Assembly (NCBI GenBank): GCA_036873135.1
Contig: JAPTYO010000018.1
Span: 3,224,001-3,288,000 of the forward strand
From: Clarkia xantiana subsp. parviflora
Taxonomy: Eukaryota > Streptophyta > Magnoliopsida > Myrtales > Onagraceae
Direction: 5' to 3'
Length of the DNA: 64,000 nt
The notes below the pieces were generated by a model. It saw only the letters and a list, made by a program, of their open reading frames with translations. It was not told the DNA's origin and ran no database searches. This document shows, piece by piece, positions 1 through 10,635 of the stretch (the first letter of the stretch is position 1; the number at the start of each line of letters is the position of its first letter). Position numbers and translations under genes: made by a program.

Positions 1-59
1 GAGTCCGAAGGTGGTGTCGGGGCCCTTGGGGGGGAGAAATCCGACCTCCAAGGGTAGGG

Positions 60-296
60 GTTGGGTGAGGGCACCCAACCCCTCCTAGGGAGGGTGGGGT
101 TGGCCAACCCCATCCCTCCTAGGAGGGATCGGGTTGGCCGACCCGATCTCTCCTAGGAGGGATCGGGTTGGCCGACCCGATCTCTCCTAGGAGAGATCGG
201 GTTGGCCGACCCGATCTCTCCTAGGAGAGATCGGGTTGGTCCACCCGATCTCCCCTAGGGGAGGTCGGGTGTGGCCACCCAACCTCACCTAGGTGA
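60..296. repeat. Palindromic 34-bp tandem array
   Basis: About six to seven units alternate two self-complementary blocks: one centred on TTGGCC and flanked by GGGT/ACCC, the other centred on CCTAGG (CTCTCCTAGGAGAG in several units). Units differ from each other, yet changes in one arm are often matched in the other, so each block stays close to palindromic. The array sits immediately 3' of the antisense accessory gene, the same place the CTTAAG minisatellite occupies in E1-E4. Confidence 0.85.
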
Positions 297-2592
297 GTTC
301 GTCTCTGCCGGACGGGCGCTTCGGCCCCGTCCGAGCCGTCGATGTTCTCGCGAAGTGTCCGGGTTGAAGTTTCGATTTACAATCATTAACGGGGTGATAA
401 AAATGAAACGAATCGGAAGTCAACGGGTTCAAATTGGGCGTATATCCATCACCTAGCTTGTAGAACGGAAATCCAGGTGCAAGTGTGTATACTCTGCCAA
501 TATAATCTTTGGCAAATTCATCAACCAAAGGTGCAAGATCCGCTTTAGCAGCGGCAAGAACGGCAGCAGAATAAACAGGGGTATTAGGATATTCAGCAAG
601 TCCCTTCTCAGCACCCGCTCTATGTGCCTCATCACGAACAGAAGAAAGCGCGGTATCATGAACACTGTTGTTCTCCGCAATTTTCTGCTTGATAGCAGCA
701 ATCTCGGCCTCAAGTTGTTCAACATGGACGCGACGAGTAGCAATGCGCGTTTCAATATCAGCAACCTTGGAGTTCAAATTCTGCACTTCCTCCTTGGACT
801 GTGCAAGCTCGCGAGAAACTGTATTGCTCTTCTTGATAGCAGCCCTCCTCTCGCTCACAAGCTCCAACACAAAGGAAGACATGTTCATCATCCTTGAAAT
901 AGCCTAAGTACAACGAACAAGACGATCATGATCAACAGCAACAACAAAGCATACGCGTACAGCAGGAAGGCAAAAAAGTTAGAACAAGATCTACCGGTGC
1001 AAATTCAGCTAAGCCGCTCTCAACGTATGCCCGTGCCTCCTCATTGGTGGACGGTTTGACATCATGATCACCAGGAGGAACACATCTTTGAAGCACCCGC
1101 ACACCAACTCCTGGAGTGCTAAGTTTGGAGTCTTTCAGAAACTGAAGACTACCAGCGGAGAAAGGTGACCAGTTTTCTCCAGAAACATCAATCCCGTCAG
1201 AAAGGAACAAGTCATCACGCTTAATACGTGGCAACACTACAATAAGAACAACATAAAACAAAGAGAACATTAGAAAAATATACTAAGTATAAGAAGAATG
1301 TCAAATAGAACAATGCATACCTCAGCGGGAAGAATGCTCCTCCTCGGCCCGGTCCCTCGACCGGGGGGCAGAAGGCGCTATTGTACGACTCTCAACTCTC
1401 TTCCCTTTATCGTAAGAAGGAGCTGGAATAGCCGCACTTGGTTCAGAGCGCTTCAGATCACTCGAGGGACACGCCCCTACGACATATCTCTTGGGAAGAA
1501 CACTAGTGGCAGGCACTGCGACAACGCGCTCGGTCACATGTATGGAGTTACCTAAAAGAACAAAAATAACGTGGGTATAACAAAACTTGGAAAATCAACA
1601 AGTCAAGAGAAGATACAAGAAGATGCCTCACTCTTTGGTCCTTTACCACGATCATGTCCGTAGCCTTCAGGAATAGTGGGGGCAATATTTCGAACACGAC
1701 GCCCAACTGACAGGTTATCACGATCATTAGCTGTCTGCAAAGACGAGCTTTTTCCATCAGTACGACCTACATTGCAACATAGTACAGGTTATAAAAGTTA
1801 TCAACATACCAAATCTTCAGAAGGAAGTATACGAATCCCGGCATCAATCAAATCCTGATCTGAAGCACGTAATAGACAACGATGGAAAAGGAAAGGTCAG
1901 AAAAAAATAGGAGCAGGATCAGCTTTCTCCACACTATCAACATCCCAAATAGTCCAGACATCGCATACAAAGAAGTAATGATGTCGCCAATGAGAACCAG
2001 AACGATCAGCCTGGGCGGCCAGACGTTGTTTGTGATCCCACTCGGCATCTCCAAGACCAAGCTTCTTGAAACCCTTATCTTGCAAGTTTGGCCAACGCAT
2101 CTTCATTCCACATAACCCCGTCGCATCTGGGCACATCAGTTGATAGAAGCATCGGAAAAGGGTGGTAGAATAGTGCCAAGATTGTCTGTGAAACAAAACT
2201 CGAAAGCAGCTCCATACACGGAGGCCAGCAAGAGATAGACTCAAGGGTGATATCCGGTAATACCGACAAAGGTCCACCAAGTCAGGACAATAGGGAAAAC
2301 GTAGGCCTTCCTTAGTCTGCGAGGTATAAACTGCGGACAGATCACTTGGAGGAATAGTAACTTGCCCTTTTTCGGAGTCTGGCAGCACGTCATAAGGAAG
2401 AACACCTTCCAAAGCAAGATCAACTCCACAACAAGTCGCGTACAACTCAAACATATCTTCATCAATATAGTTGAAGAAGTAATTTACATTCCTCGTTGTA
2501 TCCTTAAGAGACTCATCTGTGTTGATACCCGGCTCTTCACCAACATCTGAACATAATGTCAATCGCGGAACGGGGATAGACGACTTACTCAT
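289..2592 (-). pseudogene. E0 antisense accessory gene (Transposase_28-like, coiled coil)
   Basis: The gene reads leftwards from an ATG at 2592. The first long exon carries a domain whose pattern (GLRFPYCPDLVDLCRYY, then an RVWSCFRVL stretch and a YFF block) aligns with the accessory proteins of E1-E4 (GIRFPFCGSLVEMCQHY). This is the kind of sequence annotated in plants as a putative gypsy-type transposon domain. An in-frame TGA at 1897-1899 interrupts it; the frame then resumes and reaches a likely GT donor near 1810 after a conserved D-L-I-D-A-G-I-R motif. Small exons probably lie within 932-1760. The last exon (289-891) encodes a Glu/Lys-rich coiled coil of about 90 residues. Exon limits between 890 and 1810 are uncertain. 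The role is unknown; the protein may act in nucleic-acid binding or oligomerisation. Confidence 0.6.
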
Positions 2593-2939
2593 AGTAACCG
2601 CGGCAAGAAGACTAACTCTAAAAAGAAGACTGTGTAACTCGGAATCCTGAAAATTACAAACAGAAAATCAGTCAGTATGCGAGCATTATGTATGTACATA
2701 CATGTCGACATGGATACATGATTACAAGGGCGAAATATTTTCTAAGTGTTTTGCTCAAGATGACAGTCAGCATATTGTAAGTGGACATCATGCTACTATG
2801 TGTCAAGCATATTACCATGTGTTAGCATACAACAAGGTGTTGGCATACAACCTGCGTTTACATCAAGCATATGGATACAACGTACATAGCCAGGAATAGA
2901 GAAAAAATTCTTAAGTGTGGGGGCAAGGGCGCACATACA
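2593..2939. other. Region 5' of the E0 accessory gene
   Basis: This moderately AT-rich stretch lies upstream of the antisense gene's ATG and would contain its 5' untranslated region or promoter. Degenerate ACATGT/GTCGAC words near 2695-2710 look like a decayed extra unit of the neighbouring array. I see no convincing TATA box and no open frame. Confidence 0.4.
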
Positions 2940-3310
2940 TGTACGTACATACATGTCGACAAGGATAGATGTCGACAAGCAAGGAATATTTTCTAAGTAT
3001 TTCCATGTACGTACATACATGTCGACAATGATAAATGTCGACAAGTGAGAAATATTTTCTAAGTGTTTCCATGTACGTACATACATGTCGACAAGGATGG
3101 ATGTCGACAAGAGAAGAATATTTTATAATTATTTCCATGTACGTACATACATGTCGACAAGGATGCATGTCGACAAGTGAAGAATATTTTCTAAGTGTTT
3201 CCATGTACGTACATACATGTCGACAAGGATGCATGTCGACAAGTGAAGAATATTTTCTAAGTATATCCATGTGTTTCCATGTATGTACATACATGTCGAC
3301 AAGGATGGAT
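2940..3310. repeat. 66-bp tandem array rich in short palindromes
   Basis: Six units start with ACATGTCGAC at 2951, 3017, 3083, 3149, 3215 and 3291. The spacing is exactly 66 bases four times and 76 once, the longer one carrying a 10-base insertion. Each unit has ATGTACGTACAT, two GTCGAC sites and a TATTTTCTAAGT block. Because 66 is divisible by three, long frames cross it on both strands; these are repeat artefacts. It lies between the antisense gene and the 3' LTR. Confidence 0.9.
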
Positions 3311-4808
3311 TGCATGCATCAAGTAGCTATTATCAACTTCTACACAATACCTCCTAAGCATTCCTACGACGCTTATCGACAAAGCTCATACGACGACATC
3401 TATGTTAACAAGCATTAGATATTGTTAAAATATTTTCTAAGTGTTTTAGCATGATTGCAGACAATGACCGACAGTCTATACATGGTACTCAACGTACATT
3501 GCCTAAGCTATCATTACCAATATACAACCATTGACGGCCATGTACGTACAACTGCCTATCATCAATATCGAGCATACTAAAACAACGGCTAAGGCATGGA
3601 ACAACATGTCGGCAATGAACACTATGCATAAGGGAAGTATAACGATTCATTTACACTTTTCTAAAATTTTCAGCACTTAGAAAAATTATGGCCGATTGGG
3701 GGCTAAGTATTGTAATGCATTTTATCAAACACCTTGTATGCATGGTAAAATAACTAGGTACATGGTGATTTCAAGACTAAATCAAGGCCAAACGAAGTCA
3801 CGAAAGGTCCAGCCATGTACGAAATTAGACTCACCGACACGAAGCAAGTTCAAATTGCTACTCGCCCTCACCCGAAGACCCACGCGCCGCCGTTGCAACT
3901 TCACGCGCTGCCGCGGTGACCTCACGCGCCTCCCCCTCTTCTACACGTGCCGCCTTGGCCTCCTCCTTGCCCGTATTCGATCTTGATCGATGTCAAATAT
4001 GATGTGATTACTCCAATTTCACACCTTCATGAATTCCTTCTTCATCAAGAATGGAGAGCTTCTTGGGGATTTATCTATAAAGGATGTAAGATAATGGGTA
4101 TTCTCTCTCCTAATTCTCATTAATAGTGCCTACACCATGTGCTAAGGACCAAACTAATATCTATTTTCCCACAAGTCCTTAGTATCATGTGCAAGCATAC
4201 TTACACCTCTCCTATGCTTGTTTTACATACATGCTCCCTAGTGTTGCATGACGCGCTTCGTAGATCACTACGCATGTTATTATTCTTATACGTACATGAT
4301 GCTATCTCATGGTTGTTGTGTGATTATTTTTATGATCTAAGTATGCATTAAATGTTTACATCATTCTACATGCTTGCATCATTTTCTATATTTTCATCAT
4401 GCTTCATGATTACGTACATGCTCTTCCTTTTCATATTATTCTAAGTGTTTTGCTTATTGCATGATTACGTCATCCGTTTACTATGTCGTCATCTACATAT
4501 TGGCAACATGTTATATGCTTACTTCATGTGCCATGATGTTATCACGTTGTATAAATCTTTATTTCGCTCATTACGTGATATTACGAATATAATTGCATAT
4601 TGTTATACGTACATTGTCCGCTACGTTAACCCTATAAACAGATTACGTATGTACGGCGGAAAATTGAAGTTGGTCAAATTTATGATCCCTACACTCGAAT
4701 TGACAAACAGGCCACCCCTGAGGTCAGTACCGAACCTAAATTGGACGAATATATTATCTTAAAAAGAGTCAAGTATGGTGTTGAACCACTACTTGACTCG
4801 GGGGCAAG
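3311..4808. other. E0 spacer between array and 3' LTR
   Basis: No gene can be supported here. A GC-rich patch at about 3855-3985 is biased towards Ala/Arg-type codons on both strands, but no homology is recognisable. The rest is AT-rich. It ends in the purine-rich tract GACTCGGGGGCAAG just before the LTR, the expected site for plus-strand priming. Confidence 0.5.
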
Positions 4809-5505
4809 TGTTAGATATCTGTCCAATTCGGGTTCGTATTTACATTTCGGTCCTCGCAAAATACCCCAAAACCCATAAAAGAACTCTTCCGCGGACACCC
4901 AAGTCTAAAACGGTTTGGAATACGCGCAGTACCCGGACATGAGGACTTCCCGATTGCTCTAAGGCGATCCGGAGGCCCGGATTGCCGAGGCAATCCGGAC
5001 CCGGCCCGGATTGCTAAATAATCCGGGTAGGTCCAGATTACCGATGTTCTTCGTACGCTCATCCCGATTATTTTGCCAAGTGCGAGAAGTCAGTGCATGC
5101 GTAGTCCACCTTGATGACGGTATACGTCTTCCTTCATACCGACATCAAGCCGTTTGAAACTGGACATGATCCTTAGGTTCCCTATAAATAGAGGCCTAGG
5201 TCTCCAATTCTAGACAACTCCCTCATTTTGGACTTTGGATGCTCTGACTTCTCTCTAAAAGGCTTTCTCTCTCTAGAAATTCTGACTTGAGCGTCGGAGA
5301 GGGCCCAACCAGCATTCCCCCCTCTCCCACACTGGTTACTGCCCCTCGTGCAGGATCCGAAGTTCGAGAATTCGAGGTCGAGGACTTGAAGATTAGTTCA
5401 AAGATTGTGTTTCAAGGATCGCGGCGTTCCCGTCCTTATACACACATCCCGAGCCCGTTCGTGAAAAAGAAGCCCGAAGCTACCCAAGTGGAAGGAGACT
5501 TAACA
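4809..5505 (+). repeat. E0 3' LTR
   Basis: It starts TGTTAG directly after a purine-rich tract. It has a TATA box (CCTATAAATAG, about 5181-5191), a downstream R-like region with GCGTCGGAGAGGG and CCTCGTGCAGG that recalls the R/U5 of E1-E4 (GCATCGGAGAGGG, CCTCTTGCAGG), and a likely end at TTAACA. The start is firm; the end is by eye. Confidence 0.6.
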
Positions 5506-7006
5506 TATATTATATAAAACCATAGTGTAACATAATACATAGTCAAAATAACAAGAGTTTTAACGAGTTTGGTGATTAATATTTGAATGTTAAGTTAAAT
5601 TTTTAATTTGTGATTCGAATTTTGATACGAAAAATATAAATTTTAGGATTTAAGATTTCTAAAAATAAATAATTTTTTCACATGAGTGACCCGCGAATCA
5701 ACCCGCGGGTCCGGGTTTGGCGATACCCACACCGCCCTGTTGACATACCTACTGCAAATTGCTCTATACTAAAACGAATTTTCGATCAAGTAGTTGCATC
5801 TTGCTTCCTGTGAAGATGCCTTGAATTCAGCCCGTTATGTACATTGTGGCCCGATTCTTCATTAGCAGGCCCATTAATTGCAATTAGAGAAGACCAATTC
5901 TTTTAGAAATTTAATTATCCGTGAAACAAACTTTAAAATGTAGTTGATATTACGAGTATGACACATATTATTATTCTGTACATTTTAATGGAAAACTAAC
6001 AATCATCCATCTATGTAATTGATGTACCGAATATAATTTTTTTATACCAAATTATAACATAGCATATATTTGAGGTTTTTTTAGGTTGTTTATAAACCCC
6101 GAACTCTAATTATGTTGAACAGCTATGTCTACTCTACATAAATAAATAATGACAATATAGGTAGGTGACTGTTGTGACCAGCACCCAACGACACAATACG
6201 TGCCTTCCAATCCAAGCAGCTAGCTAACTAGTGCAAGGCCCCATGATGACCAACTTAACTATAGCGTACGGAAAATTAGCGGTTAAGCAAATGCTGTCTT
6301 CTCACAAAGCAACGACAAACTAAATCCTTTCCGTCTTGAATATAAATAATTGCTCAAAGTAAATCAAAAATTGATTGAAACATACGAACTACATGTATAT
6401 ATATATATATATAATAACATATTTTATAGTGAACCAACTAATGTTTTGCTAAAACTTCATTTTTAAATTAATATATTTAACTTTGGTTAAAAAATATTTA
6501 AAGAATAAATGTATCTTATTATTTTTTATAATAATATGTAAATATTTAAATATATGAGATCTTATTGGAAACTTGTTCATTTCTACTTTCACATTAAAAA
6601 AATGTACATTTCTACTTACACATTAAAAAAATTGTTTATAAACAGTTTATTAATAAACTATATTGTTATAGGTTAATTATCTGAAAGTGAATCTTATGAG
6701 AATACAGTTCATCGGAAAAAAAAATTGAATTATGTAGGACCCAAATAAGATGTGGAACTATGGAATGAGCAGTGACGGATCTATGTTGATGGGTATGGGG
6801 TCACAGGACACCGTTTAATTCGATTGAGTTAGAGTAAAAAATTAGTCATTACTGACATGGACTCCAAATAAAAATTGAAAATAACATCATATAAAAGTTA
6901 TAAATGAAACTATTAATACATAATGTGTAGTAGCTTAGTTGGTTTTATGCACACCTAGTACATACCTCATCCCCGGTCAAATCTCATATTATTATTTTTA
7001 TTATTA
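5506..7006. other. AT-rich intergenic DNA
   Basis: No coding frame or RNA gene is visible. It contains a TA microsatellite at about 6395-6412, many homopolymer A/T runs and a GC-rich inverted word at about 5687-5715 (ACCCGCGAATCAACCCGCGGGT). It reads as decayed transposon or neutral sequence. Confidence 0.6.
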
Positions 7007-7089
7007 TCTACTATATTATATTAATTCGGTATCGGAAGCCCTCTGATTGACACGTGGACAGTCCACGCAGACACTATTTTCTAATTTAA

Positions 7090-9844
7090 TCTGAATTTAA
7101 TAGGGGTTCTCTAAATTTAGATACATAATATTGATAGATTGAAAATTAAGAAGTATTTTATTTACTATTTTGGTCTCTACGCAATTTAAAGAAACAAATT
7201 AATTAAAATTTTCCTTTTAAATAGTAAATTTATACAGTTTGGTTCCGAAAGACCGTAGGCCGCCACGTAAGCGTTCTATTTTTAATTATCAAATATTTAA
7301 ATATATAACATAATGGCATGTCTCAAATTCAATTTACGTATAAAATAAAAATAATATTAAATAATTAGAAATTGCGACTTAATAATTATAGCAAGTAAAA
7401 AGGCCCATTAACTTGTGTTACCAATACTAGGCCAAACATTAGAATAATAAAGTATAAATTATTTTTTTGTTACGAATAAATGCAAAATCCTAAACAATGT
7501 ATTATTATTAAATGCAAAAATCTAACTATTATAGATAATATAAAACACGTATATGTATTACTATATTAAATTTAACTTAATGTATAAATAAAGAATGACA
7601 AGTCTTTATTTATATTATACCAATTTTTCCTCCTTCCGTGCATAATTATAGTAGAGATCATTCTATGTTTGATAATATTACCATTTAATTTATTCTATTA
7701 CAAAAAAACTATATATATAGTTTTATATTATAATAAAATAAAATATTTTATTACCAAAATTTTAACAGGGCATGACTAGCATCATACATATATGTATAAA
7801 CCTTCCGTATAGATTATTCTCAAGTTTACGATTTTTTTTTTTTTTGCCGATAAAACTAATTCCGGTGCACCCAAGTTCACGATTCGATCATCACTTATTG
7901 TGTTTTGTAGGGACTCAAGATGAAGGTCAGATGTAGGAAGAGAGAATCTGCTAAAGCATGAAGAACGAATTCAACTATTGTTGTATCATCAAAGTAGAAA
8001 ACTGCTACATTCCAAGTCAGGTTTTAGTTTTCGTATATATCCTCAGGTTTTAGTTTTCGTATATATCCTCGAATTCACGATTTGATCATTAATTTGTGCA
8101 CTTTGCAGGATCTAATTAAGGTGAAGTGAAATGAAGTTCTGCTTAGATTTGATTTCGTTGGAGAGAGTATATGTATAATGGATTTTTAATCTTAATTTTA
8201 GGTTTAGATTCCGATATGCGGATTTCAGTCTAATTGATGTTCTTGATATTTGTTCATCGGTAATTTCTATCTTATATGATACACGTTTCTAACTTATTTA
8301 GTTTGGTTTTGAATTTCTTTTAAGTCGATCACATTATTGATAATCTTTTTAATCTATTATAGCCGCTAATGGTATGGACGTGTGAGATAATTAATATTAA
8401 TCTTCAAACATGTAAGTTATTATCTAGCGTATTATTGGATTAGATGGTTAGTAATGCATGCTTATATTTTATATGTATATATACATTATATAATTATTAT
8501 TGTATTGTTTTTTTTTTTTGGGCTAAAGTTGTTTGATTCTTAACTTCTTCTTTTAAAAAAAATAATAATGTAAGAGATATACTTATAGATGTTTTTTTTT
8601 TGCCAAGTATATACTTATAGATGTATATATTCACATTTATTAGCTGAAAACCTATTTGTCGATGAATCTCATTAGTGTTCCGAATAGAACCAACATTAAA
8701 TCCAAATAGAAAATATTTGTTTAAAATGTGTTACAGTGCTATTATTTATTAAATTTGTTTAACACATGCAATGAAGAAGCAGTTCACTATGTCAAGTTTC
8801 AACCTCAAAACCAGTCTTTTTTTCAATTTAGTGAAATGGAATCGAACATGGATGTTTATTGAGCCCTGATTAGCGGTGGATGTACGATCCAATCGCATAA
8901 AAAATTAATCAATATAAAGCTTGATTTAAATCTAAATGCGCAAAAAACAAATTTGTGGGAATGAATAAATCATACTATTAAAGTACTCTTAAAGTTGTGG
9001 TTTTTACATAATGTTGAATAAACACAAAGTATATATATTTACTAGATATTTGGTACATTAAATAGAGAATATGAATATGGAATGTCAAATGAAATAGTCT
9101 GTCTCAGCTCTTAGGAAGAGTTAAAGATACTTATTCATCATAATACTAGAATTCAGAATCATATTCCAAACTTTATTTGCTACAAACATCTTTTTCATAA
9201 TTCTCAATTTATATTCCTCGCCTACTCTTAATAATAAAAATATTTAGTCTCTGATTCTAACATCTATTATTATTTATAATCATTGGTTGCTTATTAAATC
9301 AAAATTTGGCAGTTAGACTAAACTCTCTCTAGAATCGACTGTACATTCATGTATGTGCTTTCAATTTTAATGTAATATTTTTATGATTATTTATTTGCTA
9401 CTAATTTAATTATTATAATTCTCTTAATTAAAAGCCTGATTTTTTAAATCATAAATACTTTCATGTAATACCTTGAAAATATATTTTGTTCACATTTTTT
9501 TGCCAACGACTTTGTTTGCATTATTAATAACATCTATTATTTTTTTATCGCATTATATATTTCTTTGTTTCTTTATTTTAGTTTTATGTAGGTACTTTAT
9601 AGTTTATACTTTACACATTCATGCTTTTTATTTTCAGCCTTTATGTTTGTTAGGTCTTCAAAATGCACGGAGCAGTAGTATTGTGCGGCTATGGTGGAAG
9701 CTCGAACGATTTTACAATGAGACGAATTAGCTATCAAGTATCAATAGAGAGAAGTAGTCATCGAACGGATGCAAACCAAATTCGACACCCAACAATTCGG
9801 ACGAGAGATTTGACAATATTATTAGCTCGATATGTTATCTAGCA
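7090..9844. other. Helitron interior, no gene recognised
   Basis: This is AT-rich sequence with scattered stops in all frames. The phrase GGTTTTAGTTTTCGTATATATCCTC occurs twice in direct succession at about 8021-8070. Long T runs and TA repeats are common. A 9473-9730 frame is AT-driven (Phe/Leu/Ile-rich) and not convincing. Confidence 0.5.
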
Positions 9845-9945
9845 AGCCAAATACCAAATGTGTCATGAAAGTTCATCCGTCTTGACGCTAATAGAAGTGC
9901 AAACTGGGTTGCCATACAATTCAGAAAGGAGATGTGTCTGGCCAA
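9845..9945 (+). pseudogene. Possible RNase H-like fragment carried in the Helitron
   Basis: Around 9885-9945, continuing after E1 at 20964-20995, one frame reads D-A-N-R-S-A-N-W-V-A. This recalls the REANRxADxLA end of plant reverse-transcriptase-type RNase H domains found in LINE elements and their derivatives. Only about 35 residues are visible, no catalytic residues can be assigned, and the upstream frame is broken. It could be captured DNA or chance similarity. Confidence 0.2.
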
Positions 9946-10599
9946 TGATGGGTTCGACTACAGCTGTTAGGCCCTATTAACGGTAAGGAAACGGCAAATA
10001 GGCCTAGTGGGCCCTAAACGAAGGCCAAGATGGCCCAGGCTAAGGATCCCGACGAAGGAAGTCCGAGGATGAGAGGTCCCGACAGAGTCGGACCTGACAG
10101 GCGAGCTGAACGCTCCCGACGAGATGCCTCTGAGTAGGCCCCGATGACGAATCCCTGAGAACAATAGGCCCTGTCACGATGACGAGGGGCCCCGAGCGGT
10201 GACACAACGAGATAACTCTGGAGTCCCCGATGTTAGTCGGGACTCGTTATCAGAGGATAAGGCCGAGATACGCGGCGTGGCCGAGATAAGCGAGATCATG
10301 GCCTAGATAGGCGGGATCACACCCGAGATACGCGGGATACGGGCTAACCACCCCCAACGGTTCACCAGGTAACTGAGGTATCTCTTCGCCTATAAAAGGG
10401 CAAGAGGTCACCTCAGATCACTTACGTTGAAATACCTTACTTGAGATTACTGCTTGCCAGTCCGTACGAGATACTCATTTAAGCATCGGAGAGGGATTAT
10501 GGGTCACCGCCCGGTCTATCCCCTCTTGCAGGATTGCGTGGAGCGAAGGAGCTAGGACCGCCGTCAAAGACCGTACCGGAGTTCCACCGTGATCCAACA
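9946..10599 (+). repeat. E1 5' LTR
   Basis: It starts TGATGGG and ends CCAACA. The core promoter is CTTCGCCTATAAAAGG (TATA at 10391-10397). The R-like segment has GCATCGGAGAGGG and CCTCTTGCAGG. U3 contains GAGATACGCGG-type repeats (about 10262-10340) in the short form. It is followed by one T and the primer-binding site. Confidence 0.95.
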
Positions 10600-10600
10600 T

Positions 10601-10618
10601 TGGCGCCGTCTGTGGGAA
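10601..10618 (+). other. E1 primer-binding site
   Basis: TGGCGCCGTCTGTGGGAA begins two bases after the LTR end and starts TGG, complementary to a tRNA 3' CCA. The same site occurs in reverse at 31906-31923 (E2) and about 63390-63407 (E4). I do not assign the tRNA. Confidence 0.85.
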
Positions 10619-10635
10619 ACTAACAAAAAGCTGAT

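Larger units (their letters stand above)
1..5505 (+). mobile_element. E0: 3' part of an old Tat-lineage Ty3/gypsy element
   Basis: The order of parts matches the 3' end of the complete elements further along the window: a repeat array, an antisense accessory gene (289-2592), a spacer, a purine-rich tract (GGGGGCAAG) and an LTR with a TATA box. The gag-pol part would lie to the left of the window. The accessory protein is only distantly similar to those of E1-E4, so E0 belongs to a different, older family. No left LTR is present, so the duplicated target cannot be checked. The lineage call rests on the antisense gene and overall architecture, not on pol. Confidence 0.6.

Noticed and set aside
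60..296. Hairpin array as a bacterial-type terminator or attenuator
   Set aside because: Everything around it is eukaryotic transposon sequence; no T-tract or prokaryotic gene context.
2911..3418. Overlapping frames rich in V-D-M-Y-V-R-T-W on both strands
   Set aside because: They arise from the 66-base array, whose unit length is divisible by three.
3696..3986. 96-codon Arg/Leu-rich frame in E0
   Set aside because: The GC patch is open on both strands and has no recognisable domain.
9473..9730. 85-codon hydrophobic frame in the Helitron
   Set aside because: Phe/Leu/Ile-rich from AT-rich sequence, with no conserved motif or plausible context.
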